This document shows, one piece after another, positions 26,751 through 34,732 of a stretch of 64,000 bases of DNA. Each line of letters opens with the position of its first letter. Position 1 is the first letter of the stretch. A program made the translations under genes and the position numbers. The stretch is from CAWATZ01 sp963784995 (GTDB lineage Bacteria; Planctomycetota; Planctomycetia; Gemmatales; Gemmataceae): NCBI GenBank assembly GCA_963784995.1, contig CAWATZ010000013.1:1116001-1180000 (forward strand), written 5' to 3'. The notes beneath the pieces are model-generated. The model saw only the letters and a list, made by a program, of their open reading frames with translations, had not been told where the DNA came from and searched no databases.

Positions 26751-29657
26751 TCACTGGACGTAACGAAAATCCATCGAGCCAAACAACGCCTGGAACAGCA
26801 AGCCCCACGCCTCGCGCGGCGTCTTGCCCTCACGGCTCGCCTGCTCCAGGAACTTCGCGGCCAGCCGCAGTTCGCCCGCGCTGGGCGACCGGCCCAGGGT
26901 GAGGCGGTGGGCCCGGACGATCCGATCCGTTTGGTCGGCCGGAACGCCACGGAGGGCGTTCCCTACAGCGCCGGCCAGGAGCCGGTCGGCGGCGTGGCGG
27001 GATTGCTCGATCACAAACGGATGGTTGAGCAGGAACAGCGCCTGCGGAGCAACCGTGCTGACGTTGCGCTGGCCGACGACCATGCTGGGGTCGGCAAAGT
27101 CGAAGACCTCGAACAGCTCCGGCAGCGAATTCCGGAAGACCGGGGCATAGACGCTGCGGCGCCGATCGGTGTGCTTGAACCCGTAGTCGGCTGCCAGGTT
27201 GGCCGGGAAGGTCGGGCCACCGCGCTCCAGCTGAAGCTGGCCGCTGACCAGCAGCATCGCGTCCCGGATGCACTCCGCCTCCAGCCGGCGGCGATTGGCC
27301 CGGCCGAAGAGCCGATTCTCCGGGTCGGCCGACTCCTCTCCCTGGCTGCTCAAGCGGTACGTGCGCGACAGGACAACCTCGCGCACCAGCTTCTTGATCG
27401 ACCAGCCATTCGCGACAAAACGCACGGCCAGGTCGTCGAGCAGCTCGGGGTGGGAGGGCAGCTCGCCCGTCGTGCCGAAGTTATCGACCGTGCGGACCAG
27501 CCCTGAGCCGAAAAGCCAGTGCCAGGTCCGATTGACGAAAACACGCGCAGTCAGCGGGTTGTCCTTGCTCGCCAGCCAGGCCGCCAGCTGACGCCGGCCG
27601 CTCTCGTTGGCGGGCAGCGAGCCAACCGAGCCCGTGGTCGCCACCTGGAGGAACCCCCGCGGCGCCGTCTCGCCCTGGTTCTGGACCAGGCCGCGGACGT
27701 GGACGCGGGCGTCCTCGATGGTCTTCTCCTCGAGTACCGTCATCACCATGTCACGCCGAGGGGCCTGGGCCTTCAGCCGTTTCAGCTCCGCTTCCAGCTT
27801 GCGGATCGCGTCCATTCCCGGCGAGCCGGGAGCGTTAGCGACCGGAGCTTTCGCCCCCGGAGCCTTCTTCACCGGAGTACCTGCCCCCCCCGTCTCCTCC
27901 ATCCGATCCACGGGGAGGAACACGATCGCGTCCACGATGACGTGCCCTTTCGTCCCCTCGTTGGAGATCAGCACGTAGTTCTGGCCGGTGCGCTCGAACT
28001 GGTAGCGGCCCAGCGAGACAAACAGCCCATCGATCGGCGGCGTCTCCTTCTGATTGACGTGGACCACCTTCTCGCCGTCGGCGCTGAGGATGGTCACCGG
28101 CACCGACTCGGCCCGATTGCTGCCGGGCGAGTAGGCCAGGCGCACCTCGTACTTGCCGGCCCGGGGCAGCTCGGGAAGGAAGGTCAGCGTCTTCGCTCCC
28201 TTGCCCTGATCGAGGTCGTGAATATACCCATTGCCGACGTAATGGCCGGAGTACTTCGACGCCTTCCACTCGCCGACCTTGCGGGCCTGGGTGTCGTCGA
28301 GGACGATGCCGGGCACGTCCTTGACGGCGAGGACCTTGGGTTTGGCGGGGTTGGGCGGCGGCTGGCTTTTGGCGAGGGCGTCCTTGAGCGTCTTGAGTTT
28401 CGCCTCCAGGGCGGCCACCGCCTGCTGGTGCTTGCGGGTGGCGGCTTCCGTCTCGGGATCGGCGGGCAGCGTTGTTTCCAGCCAGCGCGAGACGTTGGCG
28501 TGTTCGAGCGTTTTGGTGTTGCGGAGGATGCCGGCCAGGGCGTAGTAGTCGCGGGTGGGGATCGGATCGAACTTGTGGTCGTGGCAGCGGGCGCAGGTGA
28601 TCGTCTGAGCGAGGAACGCCTTGCTGATCGTGTCCAGCTGCTCGTCCACCACGTCCATGCGCAGCTGCTTCTTGTTCTGATCCTCGAGGTTGGTGTTGCC
28701 CAGGCTCAGGAAGGTGACAGCCACCAGCTGCCGGCGGCGATCTTCAAGCGTGTCGGCGGGCAGCAGGTCGCCGGCGATCTGTTCCATGAGGAAGCGGTCA
28801 TAGGGCAGATCGCGATTGAAGGCGTCGATGACGTAATCGCGGTAACGCCAGGATTCCTTGAAGATGAAGCCCCGCAGGGTCACCGACTCGGCAAAGCGGG
28901 CCACGTCGAAGAAGTGCCGGCCCCAGCGCTCGCCGAAATGCGGCGAGGCCAGCAAGCGATCGACCAGCGCTTCGTAAGCCGCAAGCGGCTTGGCGTCCGA
29001 CTCCTTGACAAACGCATCGATCTCCTCCGGCGTCGGCGGCAGGCCGATCAGGTCGAAGGACACCCGGCGGATGAGGGTCGCCCGGTCGGCGTCGGCGGCG
29101 GGCCGCAGCCCCTTCGCTTCCAGACCGGCAAGGATGAAGCGATCGACCGGTCCGGCAGGCCAACCCGTGTCCTTGACCGAGGGCAGCGGCCGTGCCCGGG
29201 GCGGCTGATAGGCCCAGAACTTCCGTCCTTCCTCGATGCTGATGGCTCGCCCCCGGGCGACGGTCGCGGTGCGCGGATCGGGAGCGCCCATCTTGATCCA
29301 GGTCTCGAAGTCGGCGAGGACGCTATCAGGCAGCTTACCCTTGGGCGGCATGCGCACGTCGCCGCTGTAGAGCATGGCGGCCAGGAGGGTTCCCTCGGCC
29401 GGCTTGCCGGGCACGAGGGCAGGCCCCGTATCGCCACCCTTGAGGAGCCCGGTCCGGCTGTCGAGGTAGAGCCCGCCCCGGAGTTTCTTGGTCTTCTGGG
29501 CCTCGGCGGAATGGCACCGGTAACACTGCTCGACCAGCACCGGCCGGATTTTCTTCTCGAAGAACTCGATTCCCTTCGCATCCGGCCCGGCCGCGGACGC
29601 CGGCGCAAGCAGGGCCAGAAGGCAGATCAGGCAGGTCAGGCAGGCACGCTGCTTCAT
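26751..29657 (-). CDS. Planctomycete cytochrome c domain protein (PSCyt1-DUF1549-DUF1553)
   Basis: A 968-residue exported protein. It has a signal peptide (residues 1-23, ending ASAA), a PSCyt1 haem-c domain (CYRCH, about 45), a DUF1549 domain (about 150-360, with a second motif CARCHDHKFDP), a central inserted beta-rich domain (about 430-600, xanthan-lyase/CBM-like) and a C-terminal DUF1553 domain (about 660-920, FVNRTWHWLFGSGLV, RRRLEAECIRDAMLL). The DUF1501 gene follows in the same operon. Redox or substrate-handling activity in the periplasm is likely, but no reaction has been established for the family. Two palindromic elements are read in frame (26941-26962 and about 28977-28993). Confidence 0.94.
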   Translation of the reverse strand: MKQRACLTCLICLLALLAPASAAGPDAKGIEFFEKKIRPVLVEQCYRCHSAEAQKTKKLRGGLYLDSRTGLLKGGDTGPALVPGKPAEGTLLAAMLYSGDVRMPPKGKLPDSVLADFETWIKMGAPDPRTATVARGRAISIEEGRKFWAYQPPRARPLPSVKDTGWPAGPVDRFILAGLEAKGLRPAADADRATLIRRVSFDLIGLPPTPEEIDAFVKESDAKPLAAYEALVDRLLASPHFGERWGRHFFDVARFAESVTLRGFIFKESWRYRDYVIDAFNRDLPYDRFLMEQIAGDLLPADTLEDRRRQLVAVTFLSLGNTNLEDQNKKQLRMDVVDEQLDTISKAFLAQTITCARCHDHKFDPIPTRDYYALAGILRNTKTLEHANVSRWLETTLPADPETEAATRKHQQAVAALEAKLKTLKDALAKSQPPPNPAKPKVLAVKDVPGIVLDDTQARKVGEWKASKYSGHYVGNGYIHDLDQGKGAKTLTFLPELPRAGKYEVRLAYSPGSNRAESVPVTILSADGEKVVHVNQKETPPIDGLFVSLGRYQFERTGQNYVLISNEGTKGHVIVDAIVFLPVDRMEETGGAGTPVKKAPGAKAPVANAPGSPGMDAIRKLEAELKRLKAQAPRRDMVMTVLEEKTIEDARVHVRGLVQNQGETAPRGFLQVATTGSVGSLPANESGRRQLAAWLASKDNPLTARVFVNRTWHWLFGSGLVRTVDNFGTTGELPSHPELLDDLAVRFVANGWSIKKLVREVVLSRTYRLSSQGEESADPENRLFGRANRRRLEAECIRDAMLLVSGQLQLERGGPTFPANLAADYGFKHTDRRRSVYAPVFRNSLPELFEVFDFADPSMVVGQRNVSTVAPQALFLLNHPFVIEQSRHAADRLLAGAVGNALRGVPADQTDRIVRAHRLTLGRSPSAGELRLAAKFLEQASREGKTPREAWGLLFQALFGSMDFRYVQ
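26941..26962. repeat. Short palindromic repeat inside the DUF1553 gene
   Basis: GGAACGCC/GGCGTTCC arms around a short centre, encoding the VGNALRGVPAD stretch. The GGAACGCCCTCCGTGGCGTTCC type recurs in planctomycete genomes. Confidence 0.55.
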
Positions 29658-29804
29658 GGAGTCGTCCAGGCGGGTTACGGGCAGGGTCCTTGCACGAGTC
29701 AGTCTACCGCGCCGGCAGCGCCAGGGGTAGGAGTTTTCGGCGGGATTAACAATTAAACCACTTCTGCCTTGCCTGGGTTCCGGTCGATGACAAACGAGGG
29801 GACA

Positions 29805-29888
29805 TCAATGGCTTTCCTCCAGGCGGACCTTCTCCTTGACCACCGCTCGGAGTTGGGCGACGAGTTTCCCCAGGCAGAGTTGGTTCAA
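29805..29888 (-). pseudogene. Relic of an RHH-like gene (C-terminal fragment)
   Basis: On the minus strand 27 codons (LNQLCLGKLVAQLRAVVKEK and seven more) end at a stop at 29805-29807. They match the C-terminus of the protein at 31165-31599 (LNQLCVAKLVAQLRTVVQEK). No upstream part or start remains; it abuts the end of the hydrolase gene. Confidence 0.7.
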
Positions 29889-30835
29889 GGGTGATTCTCT
29901 TTGTCAACCTGTCGGAACCATTCGATGCCTTTTGGGATGCCCTCGCGGATCATCGAGTCGTAGTGGCCGCCATTCGGAACCGTGACCAGCGTGACACGGG
30001 GATTTGTCTTCTGGAGCAGCGCCGCGAAATCGGTTGAGTTGTTGACTGGTGTGTTCCGGTCGTCTTGCGCGTGAAAGAGGAAGACAGGACATTTCAACTT
30101 CTCCGCGTGCGTTCTCGGGGAGCTGAAGCGCAGGAACTCCCGAGAGTTCGGAAGGACGTTGTCGAGCCAGGGGGTGAGTTTACCAAGGCGCGCCTCCACG
30201 TCAGTGATGGAGGCATAGGCGGCGCAGGCCTTGATTCGCGGCTCGTGTTCGGCGACCAGGAGGGCCAGTGTGGCAGCGGAACTGTGCCCAGCAACGTAAA
30301 TCCGGTTCGGATCGACGTTCGGCACCTTGGCCAGGATGAAGTCCAGCGCCGCCCTGGCGTTGGCCAGCCCTGACTGGGCATCGCGGAACTCCTGCACCCC
30401 TTTCAGCAAGGCCGCATCGGTCGCCTTTTGCACGTTTGGGACGTCACCGTCGATGTCGAACGACGCAACCGCAAAGCCCTCCCGAACGTAGGGGTAATGC
30501 TCGGCGCGGTCGCCCTCGGCCAGTGCCATGCCGGTACAGAGGATGCTTCCGGCCGGAGGCACAAGTACCAGGGCCAGGTGATCCGCAGCCTTCTCCGGTT
30601 GATAGTGCCACACCCGCATCGGCAAGGGGCCTCGTTGCAGCGTCGCCTCCTGGAATCGGATGCCGGGTTGGATGAGACGACTTGGCCCCAACTCGGGAAA
30701 GACGAGCGGCGGCGCTGCCACCGCTCCGGCCGGGCTCCCGGCCTGGCTTGGGGGTGGTAATGGTTGGCGATTGCACCCGGAGAAACCACTGAAGGCAATC
30801 GCCAGTGCGACGGAGGCCAGAAATCGGAAAGTCAT
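29885..30835 (-). CDS. Lipoprotein alpha/beta-hydrolase
   Basis: A 316-residue protein with a lipoprotein signal (lipobox-like FSGC near residue 21), so probably membrane-anchored and exported. The hydrolase core shows the nucleophile elbow AGHSSA (Ser near 198), an acid segment FLFHAQDDRNTPV and the catalytic His in VPNGGHYDSM. The order matches dienelactone hydrolase/acyl-peptidase-like families; the substrate is unknown. Its 3' end abuts the RHH relic, suggesting a local rearrangement. Confidence 0.87.
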   Translation of the reverse strand: MTFRFLASVALAIAFSGFSGCNRQPLPPPSQAGSPAGAVAAPPLVFPELGPSRLIQPGIRFQEATLQRGPLPMRVWHYQPEKAADHLALVLVPPAGSILCTGMALAEGDRAEHYPYVREGFAVASFDIDGDVPNVQKATDAALLKGVQEFRDAQSGLANARAALDFILAKVPNVDPNRIYVAGHSSAATLALLVAEHEPRIKACAAYASITDVEARLGKLTPWLDNVLPNSREFLRFSSPRTHAEKLKCPVFLFHAQDDRNTPVNNSTDFAALLQKTNPRVTLVTVPNGGHYDSMIREGIPKGIEWFRQVDKENHP

Positions 30836-30916
30836 GGCTGAATCATCTCCGCACAGAGCCAGAATTATCCATTCGGTTTGTCGATCACTTCGGCCGGGGC
30901 CTCTTTCACAACTGCT

Positions 30917-31165
30917 TCAAATCCCCTGAAGCTGCAGGGCCGCCCGCATCTTGGCCAGACGGACGAGATGCTCCACGTGCTGGTATTGGTCCCATTCGCG
31001 TTGCTCGTCGAGCAGCAGGCTGCCGCTGTGGCTTTTCTCCAGCAGCGCATCGATTCGTTCCTGCAAGCCGGAGCTGGGACGAAGCGCGAGAACTTCCTCC
31101 GGCGTCGCCAGGGAAGCCAGCGTTTCCAGAACGGTTGCCAAAATTGAAGACGAAGAGGAAGGCAT
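30917..31165 (-). CDS. Small protein partner of the RHH-like gene
   Basis: An 82-residue helical protein with no recognised family (TPEEVLALRPSSGLQERIDA, EWDQYQHVEHLVRLAKMRAA). Its ATG overlaps the upstream stop by one base (TAATG), so it is translationally coupled to the RHH-like protein. The tight coupling of two small genes recalls toxin-antitoxin or regulator pairs, but there is no toxin motif. Confidence 0.72.
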   Translation of the reverse strand: MPSSSSSILATVLETLASLATPEEVLALRPSSGLQERIDALLEKSHSGSLLLDEQREWDQYQHVEHLVRLAKMRAALQLQGI

Positions 31166-31599
31166 TACTTCTTCTCCGAAGGAACCTTCTCCTGGACCAC
31201 CGTTCGCAGCTGAGCAACGAGCTTCGCCACGCAGAGCTGGTTCAAGCTGACCCCTTCCGCCTTGGCCTCGGCCAGGAGAGCGGCATGCACGGAGCGGGGC
31301 AGGCGCACGCTGATGGCCCCATTGGCCGAAGAAGTCACTTCCTGGATCTCCTTCGCTTTCGGCCTGGGCAACGTGTCCAGCATGGCCAGGATGCGTTTGT
31401 ACTGGGCTGTCCGCAAGAAAGCTGCCCGTTCCTTCTCGTCGGGAAACAGCTCCGACGCCTTCCCGTTCACGCCGAACAGAGCGAAATGCAGTTCCAGCCA
31501 GTCCGCGACCTCCTTGGCCCTGGCTTCCGCGAACTCCAGAACCTGTTCGGCTTTGGCGACGATCTCTTGGCTCACCTTGGGTTTGGTTTTTGCTCTCAT
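31165..31599 (-). CDS. HicB/RHH-like DNA-binding protein
   Basis: A 144-residue protein. The C-terminal part (about 95-140) resembles the ribbon-helix-helix of HicB-type antitoxins (ISVRLPRSVHAALLAEAKAEGVSLNQLC). The N-terminal 90 residues are helical and charged. It probably binds DNA as a dimer and may autoregulate the three-gene unit 31947-30917. A truncated copy of its C-terminus is at 29805-29888. Confidence 0.77.
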   Translation of the reverse strand: MRAKTKPKVSQEIVAKAEQVLEFAEARAKEVADWLELHFALFGVNGKASELFPDEKERAAFLRTAQYKRILAMLDTLPRPKAKEIQEVTSSANGAISVRLPRSVHAALLAEAKAEGVSLNQLCVAKLVAQLRTVVQEKVPSEKK

Positions 31600-31614
31600 G
31601 GGATCCTCCGAGGG

Positions 31615-31947
31615 TCAAGGAGTACGCGGTGATTCAATTCGCAGGATTTGCACACCATCGTAACCACTGACCTCAAAATACATCGCCAGCTGGCCCAATT
31701 GCCGGCCCACGCGCCGCACTGACCGAATGGCTTCTTGCAGGCGAGTGCGGTCACATTCAATCGATACCTTGATGCAGACGTCCGTGAACTCTGTGCCATC
31801 GGCGTCAATCCAACGCCCCGTCACCTGCCCCTCGTCCGTCATGCCGCCGAATGGGCGCCACAGTCGATCAATGAGGCGGCTCAAGGTAGCCGGTGCGACC
31901 GGCGTGCCATCGTTCCGCGTTGTGGGAATCAACGTCGTGAACTTCAT
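31615..31947 (-). CDS. Small protein of unknown function
   Basis: A 110-residue protein starting at the ATG 31947 (MKFTTLIPTTRNDG). Mixed alpha/beta (GRWIDADGTEFTDVCIKVSI) with no recognised family. First gene of a three-gene unit with the RHH-like protein, 15 bases downstream. The divergent promoter at 32067 reads away from it. Confidence 0.7.
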   Translation of the reverse strand: MKFTTLIPTTRNDGTPVAPATLSRLIDRLWRPFGGMTDEGQVTGRWIDADGTEFTDVCIKVSIECDRTRLQEAIRSVRRVGRQLGQLAMYFEVSGYDGVQILRIESPRTP

Positions 31948-32066
31948 CGCGCTCCACCCGCCCTGGCATTTCACCCTCCGAATGCTAGCAGATATGCTTA
32001 CAACCCGCAAGTGGAGTGCTGCGGACGCCTCCCGCGTCTTCCCGCGCCCTTTTTCTGACTTTTTCA

Positions 32067-32094
32067 TTGACGCCCGCCCCTGCTCCTTTACAAT
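32067..32094 (+). promoter_or_regulatory. Strong sigma-70-like promoter
   Basis: TTGACG (32067-32072), a 16-base spacer and TACAAT (32089-32094), among the best promoter matches in the window. Expected transcription start near 32101. No ordinary gene follows for over 400 bases. Confidence 0.65.
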
Positions 32095-32203
32095 GCACTC
32101 TGGCGGAAGTCACACGAACGTGGTGTGACTGGCTAGAGCCCATCGATCCGTGTGTCTGATTCCCGCGGATCTTGGGGAAACCCTAGCGAAAGGAGGTGGT
32201 CCA

Positions 32204-32239
32204 TTGAGTAGTAGTCGCAATCAGGTGAGGCTGCATTAA
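32204..32239 (+). CDS. 11-residue ORF with a perfect Shine-Dalgarno
   Basis: TTG start, product MSSSRNQVRLH. AGGAGG lies at good spacing upstream. The 3' end of the ORF forms one arm of a stem, so ribosome movement would open the structure, as in leader peptides. Too short for any family call. Confidence 0.4.
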   Translation: MSSSRNQVRLH

Positions 32240-32286
32240 ACCGCGGCCGACGGGCTGCCGTCGGATGCAGCCAAATTTCTCCGGGT

Positions 32287-32307
32287 CCTGGCGTCTATCT
32301 CGCCAGG
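32287..32307 (+). terminator. Possible terminator of the small transcript
   Basis: CCTGGCG/CGCCAGG, a 7-bp stem extended by G-C pairs, a 7-base loop, then GCCCCCTTTTCCCTC. The T-tract is short. Confidence 0.45.
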
Positions 32308-32536
32308 GCCCCCTTTTCCCTCATTTGTTCTCGAACCATTGTTGTCGCATGCGGGCTGTCACGTTATACCCCTGGATCAGTGCCCACCCTAACCCGCCCC
32401 AGGCGTGGTGCCGTTTGTTTGCTCCCCGATGGATTGAACGCCCAGCAACAAGGATCGCATCATACCCCGGTTTTATTCCCACCCTCGGGGATCTGGGGAA
32501 GGCATCTGGTCGCTGATTCACCCAACAGGAACAGCC

Positions 32537-32689
32537 ATGTGCGAGCCCTGGGACCCAACGGTTCCAGGGCTTTTTTCGTTTCTCTGTCCAGCAGCGACTC
32601 CGCCGGCCGGCGGAGCGGCCGACCCGGTCTGTTATTCCCTCCGGACCGGGAGCGGTTCCATCAGAGGGGCCAGGGAGCAACAGTCATGA
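32537..32689 (+). CDS. Leader ORF coupled to aroF
   Basis: A 50-codon ORF starting MCEPWDPTVPGLFSF behind CAGGAA. Its TGA overlaps the aroF ATG (ATGA). Codon 5 is Trp and lies at the base of an intrinsic terminator (32545-32577) contained in the ORF. Composition beyond residue 15 is low complexity. It is probably regulatory, with translation affecting terminator formation and aroF initiation. Confidence 0.45.
   Translation: MCEPWDPTVPGLFSFLCPAATPPAGGAADPVCYSLRTGSGSIRGAREQQS
32545..32577 (+). terminator. Intrinsic terminator/attenuator in the aroF leader
   Basis: GCCCTGGA pairs with TCCAGGGC, followed immediately by TTTTTT. It lies 110 bases before the aroF start and inside the leader ORF, so it must be bypassed or disrupted for aroF expression from upstream. 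Confidence 0.7.
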
Positions 32690-33699
32690 TCGTGGTGATG
32701 AAGCCGGGAGCCTCGCAGCGGGAGATCGAACACGTGATCGAAGGGGTCCAGCAACTGGGATTACGCAGTCAGGTCATCCGGGGGACCGAGCTGACCGTGG
32801 TGGCCGCCATCGGCGAAAAACGGGACGGCACCCGCGAAACGCTCGAAACACTTCCCGGGGTGGACAAGGTCGTGCCCATCCTGGCGCCCTACAAGATCGC
32901 CAGCCGGGAAGTGAAAACGGAGCCGACCCAGATCCGGGTGCGCGACCTGGTGGTCGGGGCCGGCCGATGTGGTGTGATGGCCGGGCCCTGCTCGGTCGAG
33001 AGCCGGGAGCAGATCCTGGAAGTGGCCCGGCAGGTCAAGGAAGCGGGGGCGACCGGTCTGCGCGGCGGGGCCTTCAAGCCGCGCACCAGCCCGTACAGCT
33101 TCCAGGGACTCAAGGAAAAGGGCCTGCAACTGCTGGCCGAGGCCCGCGATGCCACCGGGCTGGCGGTGGTTACCGAGGTGATGAGCAAGGAACAGGTGGA
33201 CCTGGTCCGCCGTTATGCCGACATCCTGCAAATCGGCGCCCGCAACATGCAGAACGCCCCGCTGCTGGAGGCGGCCGGCGAGTCGGGCCTGCCGGTGCTG
33301 CTGAAGCGCGGCCCCTCGGCCACGATGGAGGAGTTCCTTCTCGCCGCGGAATACATCCTCAAGACGGGCAACACGCAGGTCATGCTCTGCGAGCGCGGCA
33401 TCCGCACCTTTGAGGACCACGTCCGCTTCACCTTGCCGCTGGCCTCGGTGCCGTATCTGCACCAGAAGACGCACCTGCCCGTGATCGTCGATCCGTCGCA
33501 CGGCACCGGCAAGTCGAGCCTGGTGACCGTGATGGCCCGGGCCGCCGTCGCCGCCGGGGCCGACGGCCTGATGGTGGAGGTCCATCCCGACCCCGAACAC
33601 GCCCTCAGCGACGGCTACCAGTGCCTGACACCGACCGCCTTCACGCAGCTGATGGCGGAGTGCCGCAAGGTGGCTCGGGCCCTGGAGCTGCAAATGTAG
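32686..33699 (+). CDS. aroF: 3-deoxy-7-phosphoheptulonate synthase (DAHP synthase, class I beta)
   Basis: Catalyses phosphoenolpyruvate plus erythrose 4-phosphate to DAHP, the first step of aromatic amino-acid synthesis. It is 337 residues long. The N-terminal ferredoxin-like regulatory domain (about 1-70, MIVVMKPGASQREIEHVIEG) is typical of Thermotoga-type enzymes regulated by Tyr/Phe. The TIM barrel shows MAGPCSVES, GGAFKPRTSPYSFQG, LQIGARNMQN, LLKRGPSATMEEFL, VIVDPSHGTGK and VEVHPDPEHALSDG. The start is ATG 32686, overlapping the leader ORF stop. The terminator in the leader suggests attenuation. Confidence 0.95.
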   Translation: MIVVMKPGASQREIEHVIEGVQQLGLRSQVIRGTELTVVAAIGEKRDGTRETLETLPGVDKVVPILAPYKIASREVKTEPTQIRVRDLVVGAGRCGVMAGPCSVESREQILEVARQVKEAGATGLRGGAFKPRTSPYSFQGLKEKGLQLLAEARDATGLAVVTEVMSKEQVDLVRRYADILQIGARNMQNAPLLEAAGESGLPVLLKRGPSATMEEFLLAAEYILKTGNTQVMLCERGIRTFEDHVRFTLPLASVPYLHQKTHLPVIVDPSHGTGKSSLVTVMARAAVAAGADGLMVEVHPDPEHALSDGYQCLTPTAFTQLMAECRKVARALELQM

Positions 33700-33789
33700 G
33701 GAGGATGTCCCTTCGGGATTGGCTACTTTTTCGCGTTTGGGGCTTTACAATAGCAGCAACCGCCCCAGCATCCCGAGCGAGAAAGCCCC

Positions 33790-33864
33790 ATGATGGCTGA
33801 CGTCCTTGGCGTGGGAAGTCCCCCGACCAACCCGACAGGTTCCGGAGGCCGGGCCTCGCTGTGA
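33790..33864 (+). CDS. Short ORF coupled to the PP2C gene
   Basis: 24 codons (MMADVLGVGSPPTNPTGSGG and four more) whose TGA overlaps the GTG start of the phosphatase (GTGA). A TACAAT box lies at 33746-33751. It may be a leader, or the remnant of the vWA gene that usually precedes this gene pair. Confidence 0.35.
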   Translation: MMADVLGVGSPPTNPTGSGGRASL

Positions 33865-34639
33865 GCAACACGCCGTGGAAACTGCTGTTCCGGAGCGTCC
33901 GCGGCCTGGCCCACCAGCGCACCGGCCAGCCCTGCCAGGACAGCTGCCTCGCCCGGCTGCGTTCGACCGCGCAAGGCGCCGTCCTGCTCCTGGCCTGTGC
34001 CGATGGGGCGGGCACCGCCAGTCACGCCGACGTCGGGGCTGACCTCGCCTGCCGGGAGGTGCTGCGGCTGGTGCAGCAGGACCTGACCGAGGGCCTCCCT
34101 CTCGACGCCGTGGACCGCGACACCGCCCTGTCGTGGTATCTGCGGGTCCGGCAGCGGTTGCAGCAGCAGGCCGAGCGACTCCGCATCGACGTTGCCCATC
34201 TGGCCTGCACCCTGCTCCTGGCCGTTGCCGGCGAACGCTCCGCCCTCTTTGCCCAGATCGGCGACGGCGTCATGGTCGTCCGCGACGGCGAGGAGTACCG
34301 GAGCGTCTTCTGGCCGCAGACCGGCGAGTACGTCAATACCACCCATTTTGTCACCGACGCCGATCTCGCCGAGCAGATGGCCTTTGAGCGGCGAGAGCCG
34401 ATCGACGAGCTGGCCCTGATGACCGATGGCCTGCAAATGCTGGCCCTGCACTATGCGACGCGCTCGGTCCATCAGCCGTTCTTCCGGCCCATGTTCGAGC
34501 GCCTGCGCACTCGTCGGGGAGCGAAGGACTGCCGGAGGCGCTGCGGCAGTTCCTCGACTCTCCCGCGGTCAACGCCCGCAGCGACGACGACAAGACCCTG
34601 ATCCTGGCAACGAAGAAAAAGATGAGGGAGGAAGGATGA
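33861..34639 (+). CDS. PP2C-like phosphatase of a TerY-P-type module (one frameshift)
   Basis: Starts at GTG 33861. PP2C features include GQPCQDSC, LLLACADGAGTASHADVGA (metal-binding Asp), LFAQIGDGVMVV and ELALMTDGLQMLAL. The frame shifts near 34508-34515, and a frame restored by one base continues SSGSEGLPEALRQFLDSPAV and DDDKTLILATKKK (the final metal-site Asp region) to the stop at 34637-34639, so the intact protein would be about 259 residues. It precedes an atypical kinase gene by about 95 bases. Together they match PP2C plus kinase of the TerY-P triad, whose vWA member is not seen. Confidence 0.82.
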
Positions 34640-34642
34640 AAC

Positions 34643-34711
34643 AGGCGAGCGGCGCGGCGTCAGCCCGCCGGTAGAGTTGCTACCGGCGGGCTGACGCCGC
34701 GCCGCTCGCCT
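34643..34711. repeat. Perfect palindromic repeat between the PP2C and kinase genes
   Basis: Perfect 31-base arms (34643-34673 and 34681-34711) with a 7-base loop. It starts four bases after the phosphatase stop codon. Its left arm is identical to 8531-8560. Confidence 0.88.
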
Positions 34712-34732
34712 CTCGAATGAGAGCGAAGCGAC

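Larger units (their letters stand above)
32101..32325 (+). ncRNA. Candidate small structured transcript with a tiny ORF
   Basis: A predicted transcript between the promoter at 32067 and the hairpin at 32287. It contains an exceptionally strong ribosome-binding site (AAAGGAGGTGGTCC, about 32189-32202), an 11-codon ORF, and a nested stem: outer GGCTGCAT/ATGCAGCC (32229-32236/32265-32272), inner CCGACGG/CCGTCGG (32247-32253/32258-32264). I do not recognise it as 6S RNA, SRP RNA, RNase P RNA or tmRNA. It could be a leader, an sRNA or a dual-function RNA. Confidence 0.45.

Noticed and set aside
32101..32325. 6S RNA, SRP RNA, RNase P RNA or tmRNA
   Set aside because: None of the diagnostic conserved segments could be found; left as an unknown candidate.
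32321..32540. T-box riboswitch upstream of aroF
   Set aside because: The conserved T-box sequence (AGGGTGGTACCGCG type) is absent.
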